64,000 nt of DNA. Source: Cognatiyoonia koreensis. Its GTDB lineage: Bacteria > Pseudomonadota > Alphaproteobacteria > Rhodobacterales > Rhodobacteraceae. Location of the stretch: assembly GCF_900109295.1 (NCBI RefSeq), contig NZ_FOIZ01000002.1, forward strand, positions 1,054,001 through 1,118,000. Direction: 5' to 3'. Under the pieces are notes generated by a model. It ran no database searches, was not told where the DNA came from, and worked only from the letters and a program-made list of their open reading frames with translations. Both the position numbers and the translations under genes were made by a program. Of this stretch, positions 52,488 to 61,233 are shown one piece after another (the first letter of the stretch is position 1; each line of letters begins with the position of its first letter).

Positions 52488-53975
52488 TCAGGCGTTTCGC
52501 GCCAACGGGACAGGCAGAACGTCACGCGTCGGACGAGAGCCGGTAATGCGTTGCAGCATCGGCCCGATGGTGTCGTGATCAAATTGGAACCCGTGGTCGA
52601 GCAGTTTGACTGGCACGACCCGCTGCCCGCCCAACATGGTTTCGCGCCCCATGTCACCAAGCATGCCAATCAATCTTGCCGGAAACCGCAGTACCGCAGG
52701 CCGGTGCAAAGCTGCACCAAGTGCGGCGGTGAAATCTGCATTGCGCACGGGGATCGGTGCAGTCGCATTCACCGGGCCAGCAATTTCGGGGTTGGCAATC
52801 GCAAAGGCGATGACGCGAATCATGTCGTCATGTTCGATCCACGGCATCCATTGCTGCCCGTCACCCATCACGCCACCGCCGCCGAATTCGAACGGCGTCA
52901 GCAGCTTGCCAAGCAGGCCACCGTCGACCCCCATAACAAGGCCGATCCGCAACACGACAAGCCTGACACCGTGGCGGGCGATATGCGCGGCGGCCTGTTC
53001 CCATGCTGCGCAGACGTCGTGAACGAACGCGGGATTGGGTTTCGCATCCTCTGCGAGGATCGTATCACCGTGCAGGCCATAAAAACCCACGGCAGACCCG
53101 TTGATGACAACGGCAGGCTTTTCATCCAGCCGCGCAATCAACGCATCCAGCGCGCGGGTCATGGCAACACGGGAATCGATGATCCGGGCCCGCTTTCGCG
53201 CAGTCCATGGCCCGGTGGCAACGCCTTCGCCTGCAAGATTCACAATGGCGTCGAACCGCATGTCGCTGTGAATCCGCTCAAGACTGTCGATCACCCGCAC
53301 CGGATGGGCCAGTTGGTCGACCTTGCGTATATCGCGTGTCAGCACGGTGACATCATGGCCCGCCGCGACAAGCGCCTGAACAAGGCGCTGACCGATAAAG
53401 CCAGTGCCCCCGGTGATCAGGACGCTTTGACGCGGCGGCAGATCTTTGACCAACCGCGCAGGATCACCTCGATCCAACCGGTCGCTGCGTGAAGCAGCCA
53501 GCAAGTCACGCGCACTGAACAGACCGACACCGATTGCAGATGCAGTGGCAAAGATGCTCCACCAACCATAGCTGACGGGGATAAGTTCACTTGGCATCAG
53601 CGCCCAGCCCCACAAGACGGGTGCCGCAAGTGCAAGGATCGCGCCATAGTTCAGGGCAAGCAGGGTATGGGTCACGCGTTCGGTCGCAGGCAATTTGCGG
53701 GTCAGGTCTTCCTCGACAAAATCCCAAAGCGTGATCAACACCTCCACGATGAGTATGCCGCCAAGGATCATCGTCCAGACGCCATGCGGTTCAAGCCATG
53801 CAAAGCACAGGAAGATCACCAAATAGAAGAAATTGCGCACACAATGCAGGCGCAGTTCGTGTTTTTGCGACGGGCGCCAGGCGAGCCGTTCCGTGCCTTC
53901 ATGATGGAACAGCGTGTCGAACGCTCCCATGGTGACTTGAATGGAAATCAGGGACCAAAGGACAGGGTTATCCAT
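52488..53975 (-). CDS. TIGR01777-type SDR epimerase fused to an N-terminal membrane domain
   Basis: The 495-residue protein has about four membrane helices in residues 1-165 (FFYLVIFLCFAWLEPHGVW, MILGGILIVEVLITL, LLALNYGAILALAAPVLWGW). The SDR domain starts near residue 185 (SVLITGGTGFIGQRLVQALVAAGHDVTVLTR), with the VNLAGEGVATGPWTARKRARIIDSR motif of the YfcH/SDR39U1 family. The role of YfcH-type proteins is unclear, although some relatives are linked to cell division. The membrane module would tether it. It lies four bases after the DUF4166 gene and in the same operon, under a palindromic operator. Confidence 0.8.
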   Translation of the reverse strand: MDNPVLWSLISIQVTMGAFDTLFHHEGTERLAWRPSQKHELRLHCVRNFFYLVIFLCFAWLEPHGVWTMILGGILIVEVLITLWDFVEEDLTRKLPATERVTHTLLALNYGAILALAAPVLWGWALMPSELIPVSYGWWSIFATASAIGVGLFSARDLLAASRSDRLDRGDPARLVKDLPPRQSVLITGGTGFIGQRLVQALVAAGHDVTVLTRDIRKVDQLAHPVRVIDSLERIHSDMRFDAIVNLAGEGVATGPWTARKRARIIDSRVAMTRALDALIARLDEKPAVVINGSAVGFYGLHGDTILAEDAKPNPAFVHDVCAAWEQAAAHIARHGVRLVVLRIGLVMGVDGGLLGKLLTPFEFGGGGVMGDGQQWMPWIEHDDMIRVIAFAIANPEIAGPVNATAPIPVRNADFTAALGAALHRPAVLRFPARLIGMLGDMGRETMLGGQRVVPVKLLDHGFQFDHDTIGPMLQRITGSRPTRDVLPVPLARNA

Positions 53976-53979
53976 CGCG

Positions 53980-54627
53980 TTACTCCTTCGCGTCTTGAAA
54001 CAGGCAGTCCTGCGCGATCAGTTCGCCGAACAGGCGGTTATGAAGGCGCAGGGAAAACATGAAATTGTGTTCGCCCAGATCATGGTGTCCGATCACCAGC
54101 GCGCCGGGCGACAGAAAGCGGGGCAGGCGGAATTTGCGGCCAAAGACCTGAACAAAGTAGTGATCGCTTTTGAACAAAAGCGCATCGTCCTCGGCGACGA
54201 TCTTCAACGCCATGCCGATGCCATACCCGATGTATTCTTCCAACCCGCTGGGGCCCGCGAAACGCTTCGAGCTGTGCACCACTTGCGGGAACCCCTTGGC
54301 ACGCCCGTATTGACGCACCCAGAACTGCCCGTCGCTGGCAATGTCTTCGGTGACAATGACCACAGCTGGCTGACCTTTGGAAGACAGGTCATAGGGCAGT
54401 GGGGCACCAATCAGACGGGCGGCCTGCGCCAGAAGCCTGCCCGCAAGGTTCATCTGCATCGCGACAACCTTGCCCTGATAGGCAACGCTAACGCCGCCCT
54501 TCAGGCGCTTGCCAAAGCGGCGGCGCACAGCAGCGGGAAGGCGGTGCCAGCCAGCCTCGCCCAGCAGTTTGCGAAAGCGGCAGTCAGAAGCCGGGGCATC
54601 ATCTTCAAAAACTTGCTTCATCAACAT
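53980..54627 (-). CDS. DUF4166 domain protein
   Basis: The 215-residue protein matches the DUF4166 pattern: LGEAGWHRLPAAVRRRFGKRL, GRLLAQAARLIGAPLPYD, and FWVRQYGRAKGFPQVVHSSKRF. The function is unknown; such proteins are often fused or adjacent to SDR/saccharopine-dehydrogenase-like domains. The start is placed at the ATG after GGTGA; upstream in-frame starts exist at 54639. It is followed four bases later by the TIGR01777 gene and preceded by a palindrome shared with the gbsR-like gene. Confidence 0.78.
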   Translation of the reverse strand: MLMKQVFEDDAPASDCRFRKLLGEAGWHRLPAAVRRRFGKRLKGGVSVAYQGKVVAMQMNLAGRLLAQAARLIGAPLPYDLSSKGQPAVVIVTEDIASDGQFWVRQYGRAKGFPQVVHSSKRFAGPSGLEEYIGYGIGMALKIVAEDDALLFKSDHYFVQVFGRKFRLPRFLSPGALVIGHHDLGEHNFMFSLRLHNRLFGELIAQDCLFQDAKE

Positions 54628-54655
54628 AACAATCACCAATTCCGTACTATCGTTT

Positions 54656-54675
54656 ATTTCTGTATAAACAGAAAT
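54656..54675. promoter_or_regulatory. Operator candidate upstream of the DUF4166/TIGR01777 operon
   Basis: ATTTCTGTATAAACAGAAAT has 8-base arms (ATTTCTGT, ACAGAAAT) around ATAA, perfect except for the spacer. The half-site TTTCTGT is the same as in the element at the start of the gbsR-like gene. Confidence 0.7.
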
Positions 54676-54699
54676 TCACAGGCAAAGAAAAAGCAGGGT

Positions 54700-55260
54700 C
54701 TATTCACTTTTCTTTCCGGTCAGGCGCAGCACGGAAAACACCTTATCGCCCATTTTCATCAGCATGTTCAGCTGCTTCTTTGGCACGCCAAGCATCTGCG
54801 AATACCACTTGTCGGCGGTGTTCAGGAAATCCTGCATGTCTTTCAGGCGGCGTAAAACCTCAGGGTCAAGTCCCGGCTCGCTCTCGGCCTTGGTCACACA
54901 AGCCTCGATCGCGGTGCGGGCGGGGTCGATCTCACGCTCCTTGCGACCTTGTGCGATGCGCATGGCCATTTCCCAAACGTCCGCCTCTGCCTCGAAATGC
55001 TCGCGCCGATCGCCCCGGATGGGTACACGGCGGATCAGTTTCCAGCCGACCAGTTCCTTCAAGGAATTGGACACATTCGACCGCGCAATCCCCAACTCGT
55101 CGGTGATCTGCTCTGCATTCATCGGCTTGATGGACAAAAACAACAGCGCATGGATCTGCGCGACAGATCGGTTCACACCCCACTGACTGCCCATATCACC
55201 CCAATAAAGGATGAATTGCGCCTTGGCGGAAGAATCGTGGATGTCAATAATTTCTGTCAT
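54700..55260 (-). CDS. GbsR/MarR-family transcriptional regulator
   Basis: The 186-residue protein has a winged helix (GVNRSVAQIHALLFLSIKPMNAEQITDELGIARSNVSNSLKELVGWKLIRRVPIRGDRR, about residues 25-90) and a C-terminal helical region with basic residues. GbsR-type regulators control, for example, glycine betaine genes. No Shine-Dalgarno is seen before the ATG at 55260; a TTGACT (55290-55295) and GATGTT (55267-55272) 17 bases apart would give a transcript starting close to this ATG. The start codon lies inside a perfect palindrome that recurs before the downstream operon, so it probably represses itself and that operon. Confidence 0.82.
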   Translation of the reverse strand: MTEIIDIHDSSAKAQFILYWGDMGSQWGVNRSVAQIHALLFLSIKPMNAEQITDELGIARSNVSNSLKELVGWKLIRRVPIRGDRREHFEAEADVWEMAMRIAQGRKEREIDPARTAIEACVTKAESEPGLDPEVLRRLKDMQDFLNTADKWYSQMLGVPKKQLNMLMKMGDKVFSVLRLTGKKSE

Positions 55261-55268
55261 GACAGAAA
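55251..55268. promoter_or_regulatory. Palindromic operator covering the gbsR-like start codon
   Basis: TTTCTGTCATGACAGAAA is a perfect 18-base palindrome. On the minus strand its central ATG is the probable start codon of the regulator. The half-site matches the 54656-54675 element. Confidence 0.7.
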
Positions 55269-55310
55269 CATCGGACACAACGGACGGAAAGTCAAGCGAA
55301 ACATGTTCCG

Positions 55311-56087
55311 TCAAAACCCGATCGGGCTTTGTCGTTCGAGGATGGCGTTCACGATGGACATCGCGGCCAAAGCGGAGCTTTTCGGGTTTGCGGGCAGACC
55401 ATGGCCCGAGATGGTAAAGGTGAGCGATCCAAATGCCCCTGCGGCGCGCACCTCATGAAGGTTCTGCGCAACAGTCGGATCCGCGATCAGCTGCACCGTG
55501 GTCGCGTCAAAGCCGCGCCCGGCGAGGGCGACAGCCGCTGCGACATTCGCATTCTTCGGGTAGGTAAGCGCTGCCTCACGTGCGGTTCCTTCGAAATGCA
55601 CACTAGGTTCCCGAATATTGTGCAGATCAAGCACCTTTTCAGCAGGTGATCCAATCCATCCTGCAGGTGGTTTGCGGCCGATATAGGTGACCGTGTCCAA
55701 GCGCCCAGCCCGTGCCGCCCGCAAAGCGTCAAGGCCACCGATCGCGCCACTGGCGATTTGCAAGCGCGCACCGCCTGAATCGGCAGCATTGCGCAGCAGC
55801 GCCATCAGATCACGATCCGCCAACGCCCCGAGCGACACAGTCAGCACATTCATTCCCCGTCGCAAGGCCTGCGCACCGTGGGCTCTTAATGCCCCATGGC
55901 CGCCGCAGTCGACGATCAATGCGCAGTCGGTCGAAACATCTGCAATTGAAGAAACAAGCGGCGGATCGCGGGTCACATTTTCCTTGCCCGGACGCACAAT
56001 CTCGGCAACTTCGGTGACGTCGCACCCCGCAAGTGCGCCGCGCACGAAACGTGCGATCGCCCCGTGCCCGATGATCGCAATTTTCAT
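55311..56087 (-). CDS. Aspartate dehydrogenase
   Basis: The 258-residue protein starts MKIAIIGHGAIARFVRGALAG (NAD site) and has the L-aspartate dehydrogenase motifs IASGAIGGLDALRAARAGRL, YPKNANVAAAVALAGRG and ISGHGLPANPKSSALAAMS, with the catalytic His. It converts L-aspartate to iminoaspartate/oxaloacetate with NAD(P), in some species for NAD synthesis. No nadA/nadC lies nearby. It is divergent from the third DMGDH-like gene and followed by the gbsR-like gene on the same strand. Confidence 0.85.
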   Translation of the reverse strand: MKIAIIGHGAIARFVRGALAGCDVTEVAEIVRPGKENVTRDPPLVSSIADVSTDCALIVDCGGHGALRAHGAQALRRGMNVLTVSLGALADRDLMALLRNAADSGGARLQIASGAIGGLDALRAARAGRLDTVTYIGRKPPAGWIGSPAEKVLDLHNIREPSVHFEGTAREAALTYPKNANVAAAVALAGRGFDATTVQLIADPTVAQNLHEVRAAGAFGSLTFTISGHGLPANPKSSALAAMSIVNAILERQSPIGF

Positions 56088-56183
56088 ACCCTCACCTCCT
56101 GCCCGTCCAAAGATATCAGGTCTGCCGGTGCCTGCATCTTTTTATTGACCCACAGGCGGGCGGCGGACTAGCGTTTTGAGGAA

Positions 56184-56199
56184 TGGACATAAGTGTCTA
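56184..56199. promoter_or_regulatory. Weak palindrome before the third DMGDH-like gene
   Basis: TGGACATAAGTGTCTA has arms TGGACA and TGTCTA that pair except for one base. It lies 27 bases before the start and could be bound by the TetR at 58660. Evidence is position only. Confidence 0.35.
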
Positions 56200-56225
56200 G
56201 TGCTCTCATTGCGGGAAGGGATGGT

Positions 56226-58631
56226 ATGAATTCGCATTATCGGGTTGTCGTTGTCGGAGGCGGCGTTGTCGGGGCATCAGTCCTATATCATCTCGCAAAG
56301 ATGGGTTGGTCCGATGTCTGCCTTGTTGAACGTGCGGTGCTGACGGCGGGGTCAAGCTGGCACGCGGCAGGCGGGATCCACGCCCTGAATGCGGACCCGA
56401 ATATCGCGGCACTGCAGGCCTATACAATTGATCTGCTTCCCAAGATCGAAGAGGAATCCGGCCAGAATATCGGTCTGCGGATGACCGGCGGGCTGACCAT
56501 GGCCGGCACACCAGAACGGTGGGAATGGTTGCAGTCCGCCTACCGCACCTTCCAGTCCATCGGCATTGATGACTGCCGTCTTGTCACGCCAAAAGAGGCA
56601 GGCGAATTGAATCCCATCATGTCCACTGACGGGTTCCTTGGTGGCATGTGGGCGGACCGCGAGGGTTATCTCGACACCACGGGCACCGTCCACGCCTACG
56701 CCGGCGCGGCCAAAAAGAACGGCGCAAAGGTGCTGGAACATACCCGCGTATTGGAACTGCACCAACTGTCGGATGGCTGGAAGGTCGTTACCGACAAGGG
56801 CGGCATCACCTGCGAGCACGTCGTGAACGCCGGGGGGCTCTGGGCCAAACAGGTTGGACGCATGGCGGGCATTGAGTTACCGGTCTCTCCGCTCAAGCAC
56901 CATTACCTGATTTCAGACACGATCCCCGCGCTGGAAGATCTGGATTTCGAAGTGCCGATGACTGTCGATTTGGAAGGATTCACCTATCTGCGGCAGGACC
57001 AAAAGGGCGTGCTGCTGGGAATCTACGAGGTCGATCATGAACATTGGGCGATGGACGGTGCCCCATGGGATTACGGGATGGAGCTGTTTCAGGAAGACCC
57101 CGACCGGATCGAAAAAGAACTGACGCTCGGGTTCGAACGTTATCCGGCGCTGCAAGACGTCGGGGTAAAAACATGGGTGAATGGGGCCTTCACCTTTTCG
57201 CCCGACGGCAACCCGCTGGTTGGACCTGTCCCCGGAAAGCCCGGCTATTGGTGCGCCTGTGCTGTGATGGCCGGTTTCCTGCAAGGCGGCGGTGTCGGCA
57301 AATCTCTGGCGGAATGGATCATCGAAGGCGAACCGGAAGCCGACTGCTACGGTATGGACGTTGCCCGCTACGGCACCTTTGCCGAGAACAAACAGTACAT
57401 CCGTGAAACCACTGGCCAATTCTATTCACGCCGCTTCGTGATGACCTATCCAAACGAGCAGTTGCCTGCCGGGCGACCCTTGAAAATGGCTCCGGCCTAC
57501 AGCGACATGACAGCGGCAGGCGCGCGCTGGGGCTGCAGTTGGGATCTGGAAGTGCCGCTCTATTTTGCGCCTGAAGGTTTCGCGGAAACACCTTCACTGA
57601 AGCGATCAAATGCGTTTGATTTCGTTGCAGCGGAATGCAAGGCAGTGCGCGAAGCTGTCGGTCTTCTCGACATTTCCGGTTTTTCCCGTTTCGAAGTCAC
57701 CGGACCAAATGCGGAAACCTGGCTGAACAAGATATTTGCGACAAAGCTTCCCAAGCCGGGACGCGCACGCCTTGCTGTCATGTTGGGTCATGACGGACGG
57801 TTGAAGGGCGATCTGACGTTGTTCAACTGGGGCGATGGCACGTGGTGGATCATGGGCAGCTACTACCTGCGTCGCTGGCACGCGCGCTGGTTCGATGATC
57901 ACATGATTGACGGTGTCAGCCTGCGTGATCTGGGTGAAGATACAGTCGGCTTCTCGCTCTCGGGTCCGAAATCCAGGGCAGTTATCGAAAATCTGACCGA
58001 TGGTCCGATTGGTGAATTGCCGTTCATGGGCTGCGGCGACTTTGACATCGGCATGATCCGTTGCAAGGTTGGCCGTCTCTCGGTTGCGGGTGAATTGGGA
58101 TATGAAATCCACTGCCGCATGGGCGATCACATCACACTGCGCAACACGCTTCTCAAGGCCGGTGCGTCCGAAGATATCAAGGAATACGGGTTCAACGCGC
58201 TCTTGTCGCTGCGCATGGAAAAGAGTTTCGGAATCTGGTCCGCTGAATTCACCCAAGGCTACACGCCGGGCATGACCGGGATGGACCGCTGGATTGACTG
58301 GTCAAAGACCGATTTCATCGGGCGGGATGCGGCACTAAGCGAACGCGATGGCGATGGTCCGACGCAAACGCTGGTGACGCTAGAGATCGCCGCAAAGGAT
58401 GCGGACGCCAGCGGGTTCGAACCAGTCTGGGCAGGCGATAAGCGTGTCGGCTTTGTGACATCGGGGGATTACGGACACACCGTCGGCAAATCGCTGGCCA
58501 TGGCGTTGGTAGACAAGGAACATACGGCGATTGGTACGGAATTGACCGTGCACGTCGTTGGCGTGGCGCGAAAGGCGAAAGTGATCGCCTCCTCGCCATA
58601 CGATCCCGATGGGAAAGCCATGCGCGGATGA
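56226..58631 (+). CDS. Dimethylglycine/sarcosine dehydrogenase-like FAD enzyme with GcvT domain (copy 3)
   Basis: The 801-residue protein has the FAD site YRVVVVGGGVVGASVLYHLAKMGW and TAGSSWHAAGG, with His46 at the flavinylation position. A DAO domain reaches to about residue 375, then a GcvT-type folate domain to the end, with FNALLSLRMEKSFGIW near residue 660. The start follows GGGAAGGGATGGT; an in-frame ATG 33 bases upstream is less likely. After TWHAAG-type motif the sequence is GIHALNADPNIAALQ, again not the classical stretch. It is followed 28 bases later by a TetR gene, so it has its own control, apart from the 11-17 kb copies. Confidence 0.85.
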   Translation: MNSHYRVVVVGGGVVGASVLYHLAKMGWSDVCLVERAVLTAGSSWHAAGGIHALNADPNIAALQAYTIDLLPKIEEESGQNIGLRMTGGLTMAGTPERWEWLQSAYRTFQSIGIDDCRLVTPKEAGELNPIMSTDGFLGGMWADREGYLDTTGTVHAYAGAAKKNGAKVLEHTRVLELHQLSDGWKVVTDKGGITCEHVVNAGGLWAKQVGRMAGIELPVSPLKHHYLISDTIPALEDLDFEVPMTVDLEGFTYLRQDQKGVLLGIYEVDHEHWAMDGAPWDYGMELFQEDPDRIEKELTLGFERYPALQDVGVKTWVNGAFTFSPDGNPLVGPVPGKPGYWCACAVMAGFLQGGGVGKSLAEWIIEGEPEADCYGMDVARYGTFAENKQYIRETTGQFYSRRFVMTYPNEQLPAGRPLKMAPAYSDMTAAGARWGCSWDLEVPLYFAPEGFAETPSLKRSNAFDFVAAECKAVREAVGLLDISGFSRFEVTGPNAETWLNKIFATKLPKPGRARLAVMLGHDGRLKGDLTLFNWGDGTWWIMGSYYLRRWHARWFDDHMIDGVSLRDLGEDTVGFSLSGPKSRAVIENLTDGPIGELPFMGCGDFDIGMIRCKVGRLSVAGELGYEIHCRMGDHITLRNTLLKAGASEDIKEYGFNALLSLRMEKSFGIWSAEFTQGYTPGMTGMDRWIDWSKTDFIGRDAALSERDGDGPTQTLVTLEIAAKDADASGFEPVWAGDKRVGFVTSGDYGHTVGKSLAMALVDKEHTAIGTELTVHVVGVARKAKVIASSPYDPDGKAMRG

Positions 58632-58659
58632 TGCAACGGCACGCTATCCCTGACCGTGC

Positions 58660-59331
58660 ATGGTCAACAGCATGAATAAACCCGTTCTGCACCGTGATGA
58701 CCCAGCGCTGGTGCCGCTGACCGGCAACGTCAAGGTAACGCGGCAGGACTGGCTGAACGCCGCGCTGGACGTGCTGGTGAATAACGGTGCAAGTCAGGTG
58801 AAGATCCTGACGCTCGCTGACCGGATGGGTGTGTCGCGCTCCAGTTTCTATTGGTATTTCAAATCGCGCGCCGACCTGCTGGACGCGCTGCTGGATCATT
58901 GGCAATCGCGAAACACGGACGCACTGATCCGGCAGTCGGCCTTACCTGCCACTACTATCACAGCAGCGGTGTGTAACGTCTTCCACTGCGTACTGGACGC
59001 GCGGCTGTTTGATGCGCGACTTGATTTCGCAATCCGCGACTGGTCGCGCCGGTCTGACAAGGTGCGGCGGGTGCTCGACCACTCAGACCGTCGCCGCGTC
59101 GATGCACTGGCTGCTATGTTTGCGCGTTTCGGCTTTCCCGACGCGGTCGTCCGGGCGCGCGTGCTTTATTACATGCAGACGGGGTATGATGACGCAACGC
59201 TTGCAGAGTCGCTGGAAGAACGGATCGCCCAGGTGCCAGCATATCTTTACGTCTTCACCGGGCAGCACCCGCAGCCGGGCGAGGTCGAAGCGCTTGCCGC
59301 ATACGCGCGAGCCGCGTCAGACGACGAGTGA
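58660..59331 (+). CDS. TetR-family regulator
   Basis: The 223-residue protein has the TetR helix-turn-helix (WLNAALDVLVNNGASQVKILTLADRMGVSRSSFYWYFKSRADLLDALLDHW, about residues 28-85) and an all-helical ligand domain. It is likely in one transcript with the DMGDH-like gene and may regulate it. A second ATG 12 bases in is equally possible; neither has a clear ribosome site. Its 3' end overlaps the convergent NAD-kinase-like gene by 15 bases. Confidence 0.85.
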   Translation: MVNSMNKPVLHRDDPALVPLTGNVKVTRQDWLNAALDVLVNNGASQVKILTLADRMGVSRSSFYWYFKSRADLLDALLDHWQSRNTDALIRQSALPATTITAAVCNVFHCVLDARLFDARLDFAIRDWSRRSDKVRRVLDHSDRRRVDALAAMFARFGFPDAVVRARVLYYMQTGYDDATLAESLEERIAQVPAYLYVFTGQHPQPGEVEALAAYARAASDDE

Positions 59332-60207
59332 CAGACGCTTTTCAGCAATCCTGATCTGCGCCTGCACGCCCCAATCAAACGGCAGATAGTCCTGCTCGAT
59401 CCCGTCGGCGAAGATCACGCCGCCTTCGTTGATGCGTGAAAGCAGGGTCAAGGACGCATCGCCGCCAATCTCGCCTGCCGCGATCTCGCAACCGCTGGTC
59501 CGGCTCGGCCACGGTTCTCGGGCGAAAAACGCCGCCCGACGTTCTTCGGGCGCGATTTCAAAAGGACGATGGGTCGCGGTCATTATCGACTTGGCCCAAC
59601 CTGTCAGGCCGGTGCCGGTGGCAACGATCATGCCGGACGAGCTTTGGAATTCCTCCGTGCCGCCCGCTTGCACGACATAGCGGGCCGACTGGTGGGACCG
59701 GTGTCCGATAAACAATTCGTTCAGGGCCAGCAATGACAGGCCTTCGCCCGCATCCGCCTGCACCATGGCGCGAGCCTGCACGTCGATGTCTGCATGACCG
59801 GCGGCCTTCAGCAAGGCAGGCAAACGGTCGACACCATGCCGGGTCAACACACCTTCGGACGATGCAAGGTCGGGCGAGACACCAATGACGGGCTGGCCGT
59901 CCAGATACTTGGCAAGGTTCGCAACAAGACCGTCCTGACCAATGGGGACGATGATGTCATTGGGTCCAAACAGAAACCGGTTCAGATCGTCGCGCATGAC
60001 GTGAACAAAGGTCCATTCTGCTGGCACAGCCTCTTTGGCGGCGGCGAGGGCGCGGGATTGCAGCGCATCCCGCACCTCCAGGTCTGCAATTGTCTGGCCA
60101 CGGGTGGACAGAAAGAATTCGGCCTGACCCCGCGTGCCGTGCTTGGCCAGCAGGGCGGCATATTCAGTCTCGCGACTGACAAGAACGACACGCGGGTTCA
60201 AAGCCAT
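59317..60207 (-). CDS. NAD-kinase-like protein
   Basis: The 296-residue protein resembles the ATP-NAD kinase fold: the GGDG motif appears as IVPIGQDGLVANLAKYL, followed by PVIGVSPDLASSEGVL, LLALNELFIGHRSHQSARY, and SSGMIVATGTGLTGWAKSI, where the NAD-kinase TPTGSTAY is changed to TGTGLTGW. The diverged GGDG (GQDG) leaves catalysis uncertain; it could bind NAD(H) or ADP-ribose rather than phosphorylate it. It starts one base after the SPFH gene stop and ends the NrtR-SPFH operon. Confidence 0.72.
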   Translation of the reverse strand: MALNPRVVLVSRETEYAALLAKHGTRGQAEFFLSTRGQTIADLEVRDALQSRALAAAKEAVPAEWTFVHVMRDDLNRFLFGPNDIIVPIGQDGLVANLAKYLDGQPVIGVSPDLASSEGVLTRHGVDRLPALLKAAGHADIDVQARAMVQADAGEGLSLLALNELFIGHRSHQSARYVVQAGGTEEFQSSSGMIVATGTGLTGWAKSIMTATHRPFEIAPEERRAAFFAREPWPSRTSGCEIAAGEIGGDASLTLLSRINEGGVIFADGIEQDYLPFDWGVQAQIRIAEKRLSLVV

Positions 60208-60208
60208 C

Positions 60209-61228
60209 TCAAATCTCCCGCGCGGGCGGGCCCATCAGTTGCCTGGCCTGCTGAAACAGGCTGGCCAGCATGTCGGGGCTGATATTCAAACTGTCGATCT
60301 TCTCCAGCTTGGATGCGAATTCCTGCGCGGCCAGTGCGAACATCACAGCTGGCGGCACATCTGCAATCGCAGACATCCGGGCCTTTTCCATGTCGGCAGC
60401 GGCCTGTTCCACGGCGCGGATGCGCTTGGCTTCGGCTTCGGCCCCGATGATCTTGGCCTCGCTTTCCGCTTCGACAGTGATCCGCTTGGCAGCGGCCTTT
60501 GCCTCGGCTTCGGATCGCGCGTTGGCGTCTTCGCGTGCAATCAGATCTTTACGGCGTGATGCCAGTTCAATCTGGTTTTGCAATTCGTTTTCCGCAATTG
60601 CCCGTTCCTTGTCGACAGCCAACGCACGCCGCGAAAAAGTCGCTTCATCCGCCTTTTGCTGCAAGCTTTCGAAAGTCGGGGCCTGCAAGGCGCGATAAAG
60701 TTCAGAGCTGGGGGACAAAGCCGCCACACGAATGCTGACAACTTCAAGCCCCATCCCGTCCAAGGTCGGGTCCGCGTTGAATCCCGCGGCAATCGCGGCC
60801 TGCACGGGCGACAGGCCTGCTTCCAGCAGTTCGCGCACGCCTTTGTCCTTCAGGTATGCATCCGCGAAAGTCCGCACGAGGCCAGTCAAAACGGATTTGA
60901 TCTGTTCTTCGGGTTTGTCCAACCGGACGCCCTTGTTCACATCTATGCCGAAATCAACACGCGATGCGATCTTGTCGGCGTCTGCGACGCGCCAGATAAC
61001 AGATCCTTGAACGGCCAGATCCTGATAGTCGGACGACTGGCCTTTGATCATGAAAATCAGTTCGCGGTCGTTCATCGGAATTTCGGCCAGTGATGCACCA
61101 TTCGGATCAAACCAGAATGACAGACCACGGCCCGATTTCCTGAGCGTCCCCTTGCGGAAGTATTGGATGTGCTGGGACGCTTCGGCCCGCAACTGATTGG
61201 CGAAAATATAGCGTTTAATGTGTGCCAT
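60209..61228 (-). CDS. SPFH/band-7 domain protein without membrane anchor
   Basis: The 339-residue protein starts MAHIKRYIFANQLRAEASQHIQYFRKGTLRKSGRGLSFWF, with a band-7 domain to about 190 (VQGSVIWRVADADKIASRV, LDGMGLEVVSIRVAAL), then a long Ala/Glu/Lys/Arg-rich coiled coil (AIAENELQNQIELASRRKDLIAREDANARSEAEAKAAAKR). I see no hydrophobic N-terminal anchor, so it is a soluble member or associates through a partner. SPFH proteins form rings or scaffolds. GAGGAGTAAGG precedes the ATG. The operon joins it to an NrtR-like Nudix regulator and an NAD-kinase-like protein. Confidence 0.82.
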   Translation of the reverse strand: MAHIKRYIFANQLRAEASQHIQYFRKGTLRKSGRGLSFWFDPNGASLAEIPMNDRELIFMIKGQSSDYQDLAVQGSVIWRVADADKIASRVDFGIDVNKGVRLDKPEEQIKSVLTGLVRTFADAYLKDKGVRELLEAGLSPVQAAIAAGFNADPTLDGMGLEVVSIRVAALSPSSELYRALQAPTFESLQQKADEATFSRRALAVDKERAIAENELQNQIELASRRKDLIAREDANARSEAEAKAAAKRITVEAESEAKIIGAEAEAKRIRAVEQAAADMEKARMSAIADVPPAVMFALAAQEFASKLEKIDSLNISPDMLASLFQQARQLMGPPAREI

Positions 61229-61233
61229 GGTCC

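Noticed and set aside
52230-53492. A 420-codon plus-strand frame antisense to the TIGR01777 gene.
   Set aside because: It starts inside the DMT transporter gene in another frame and has no recognisable domain.
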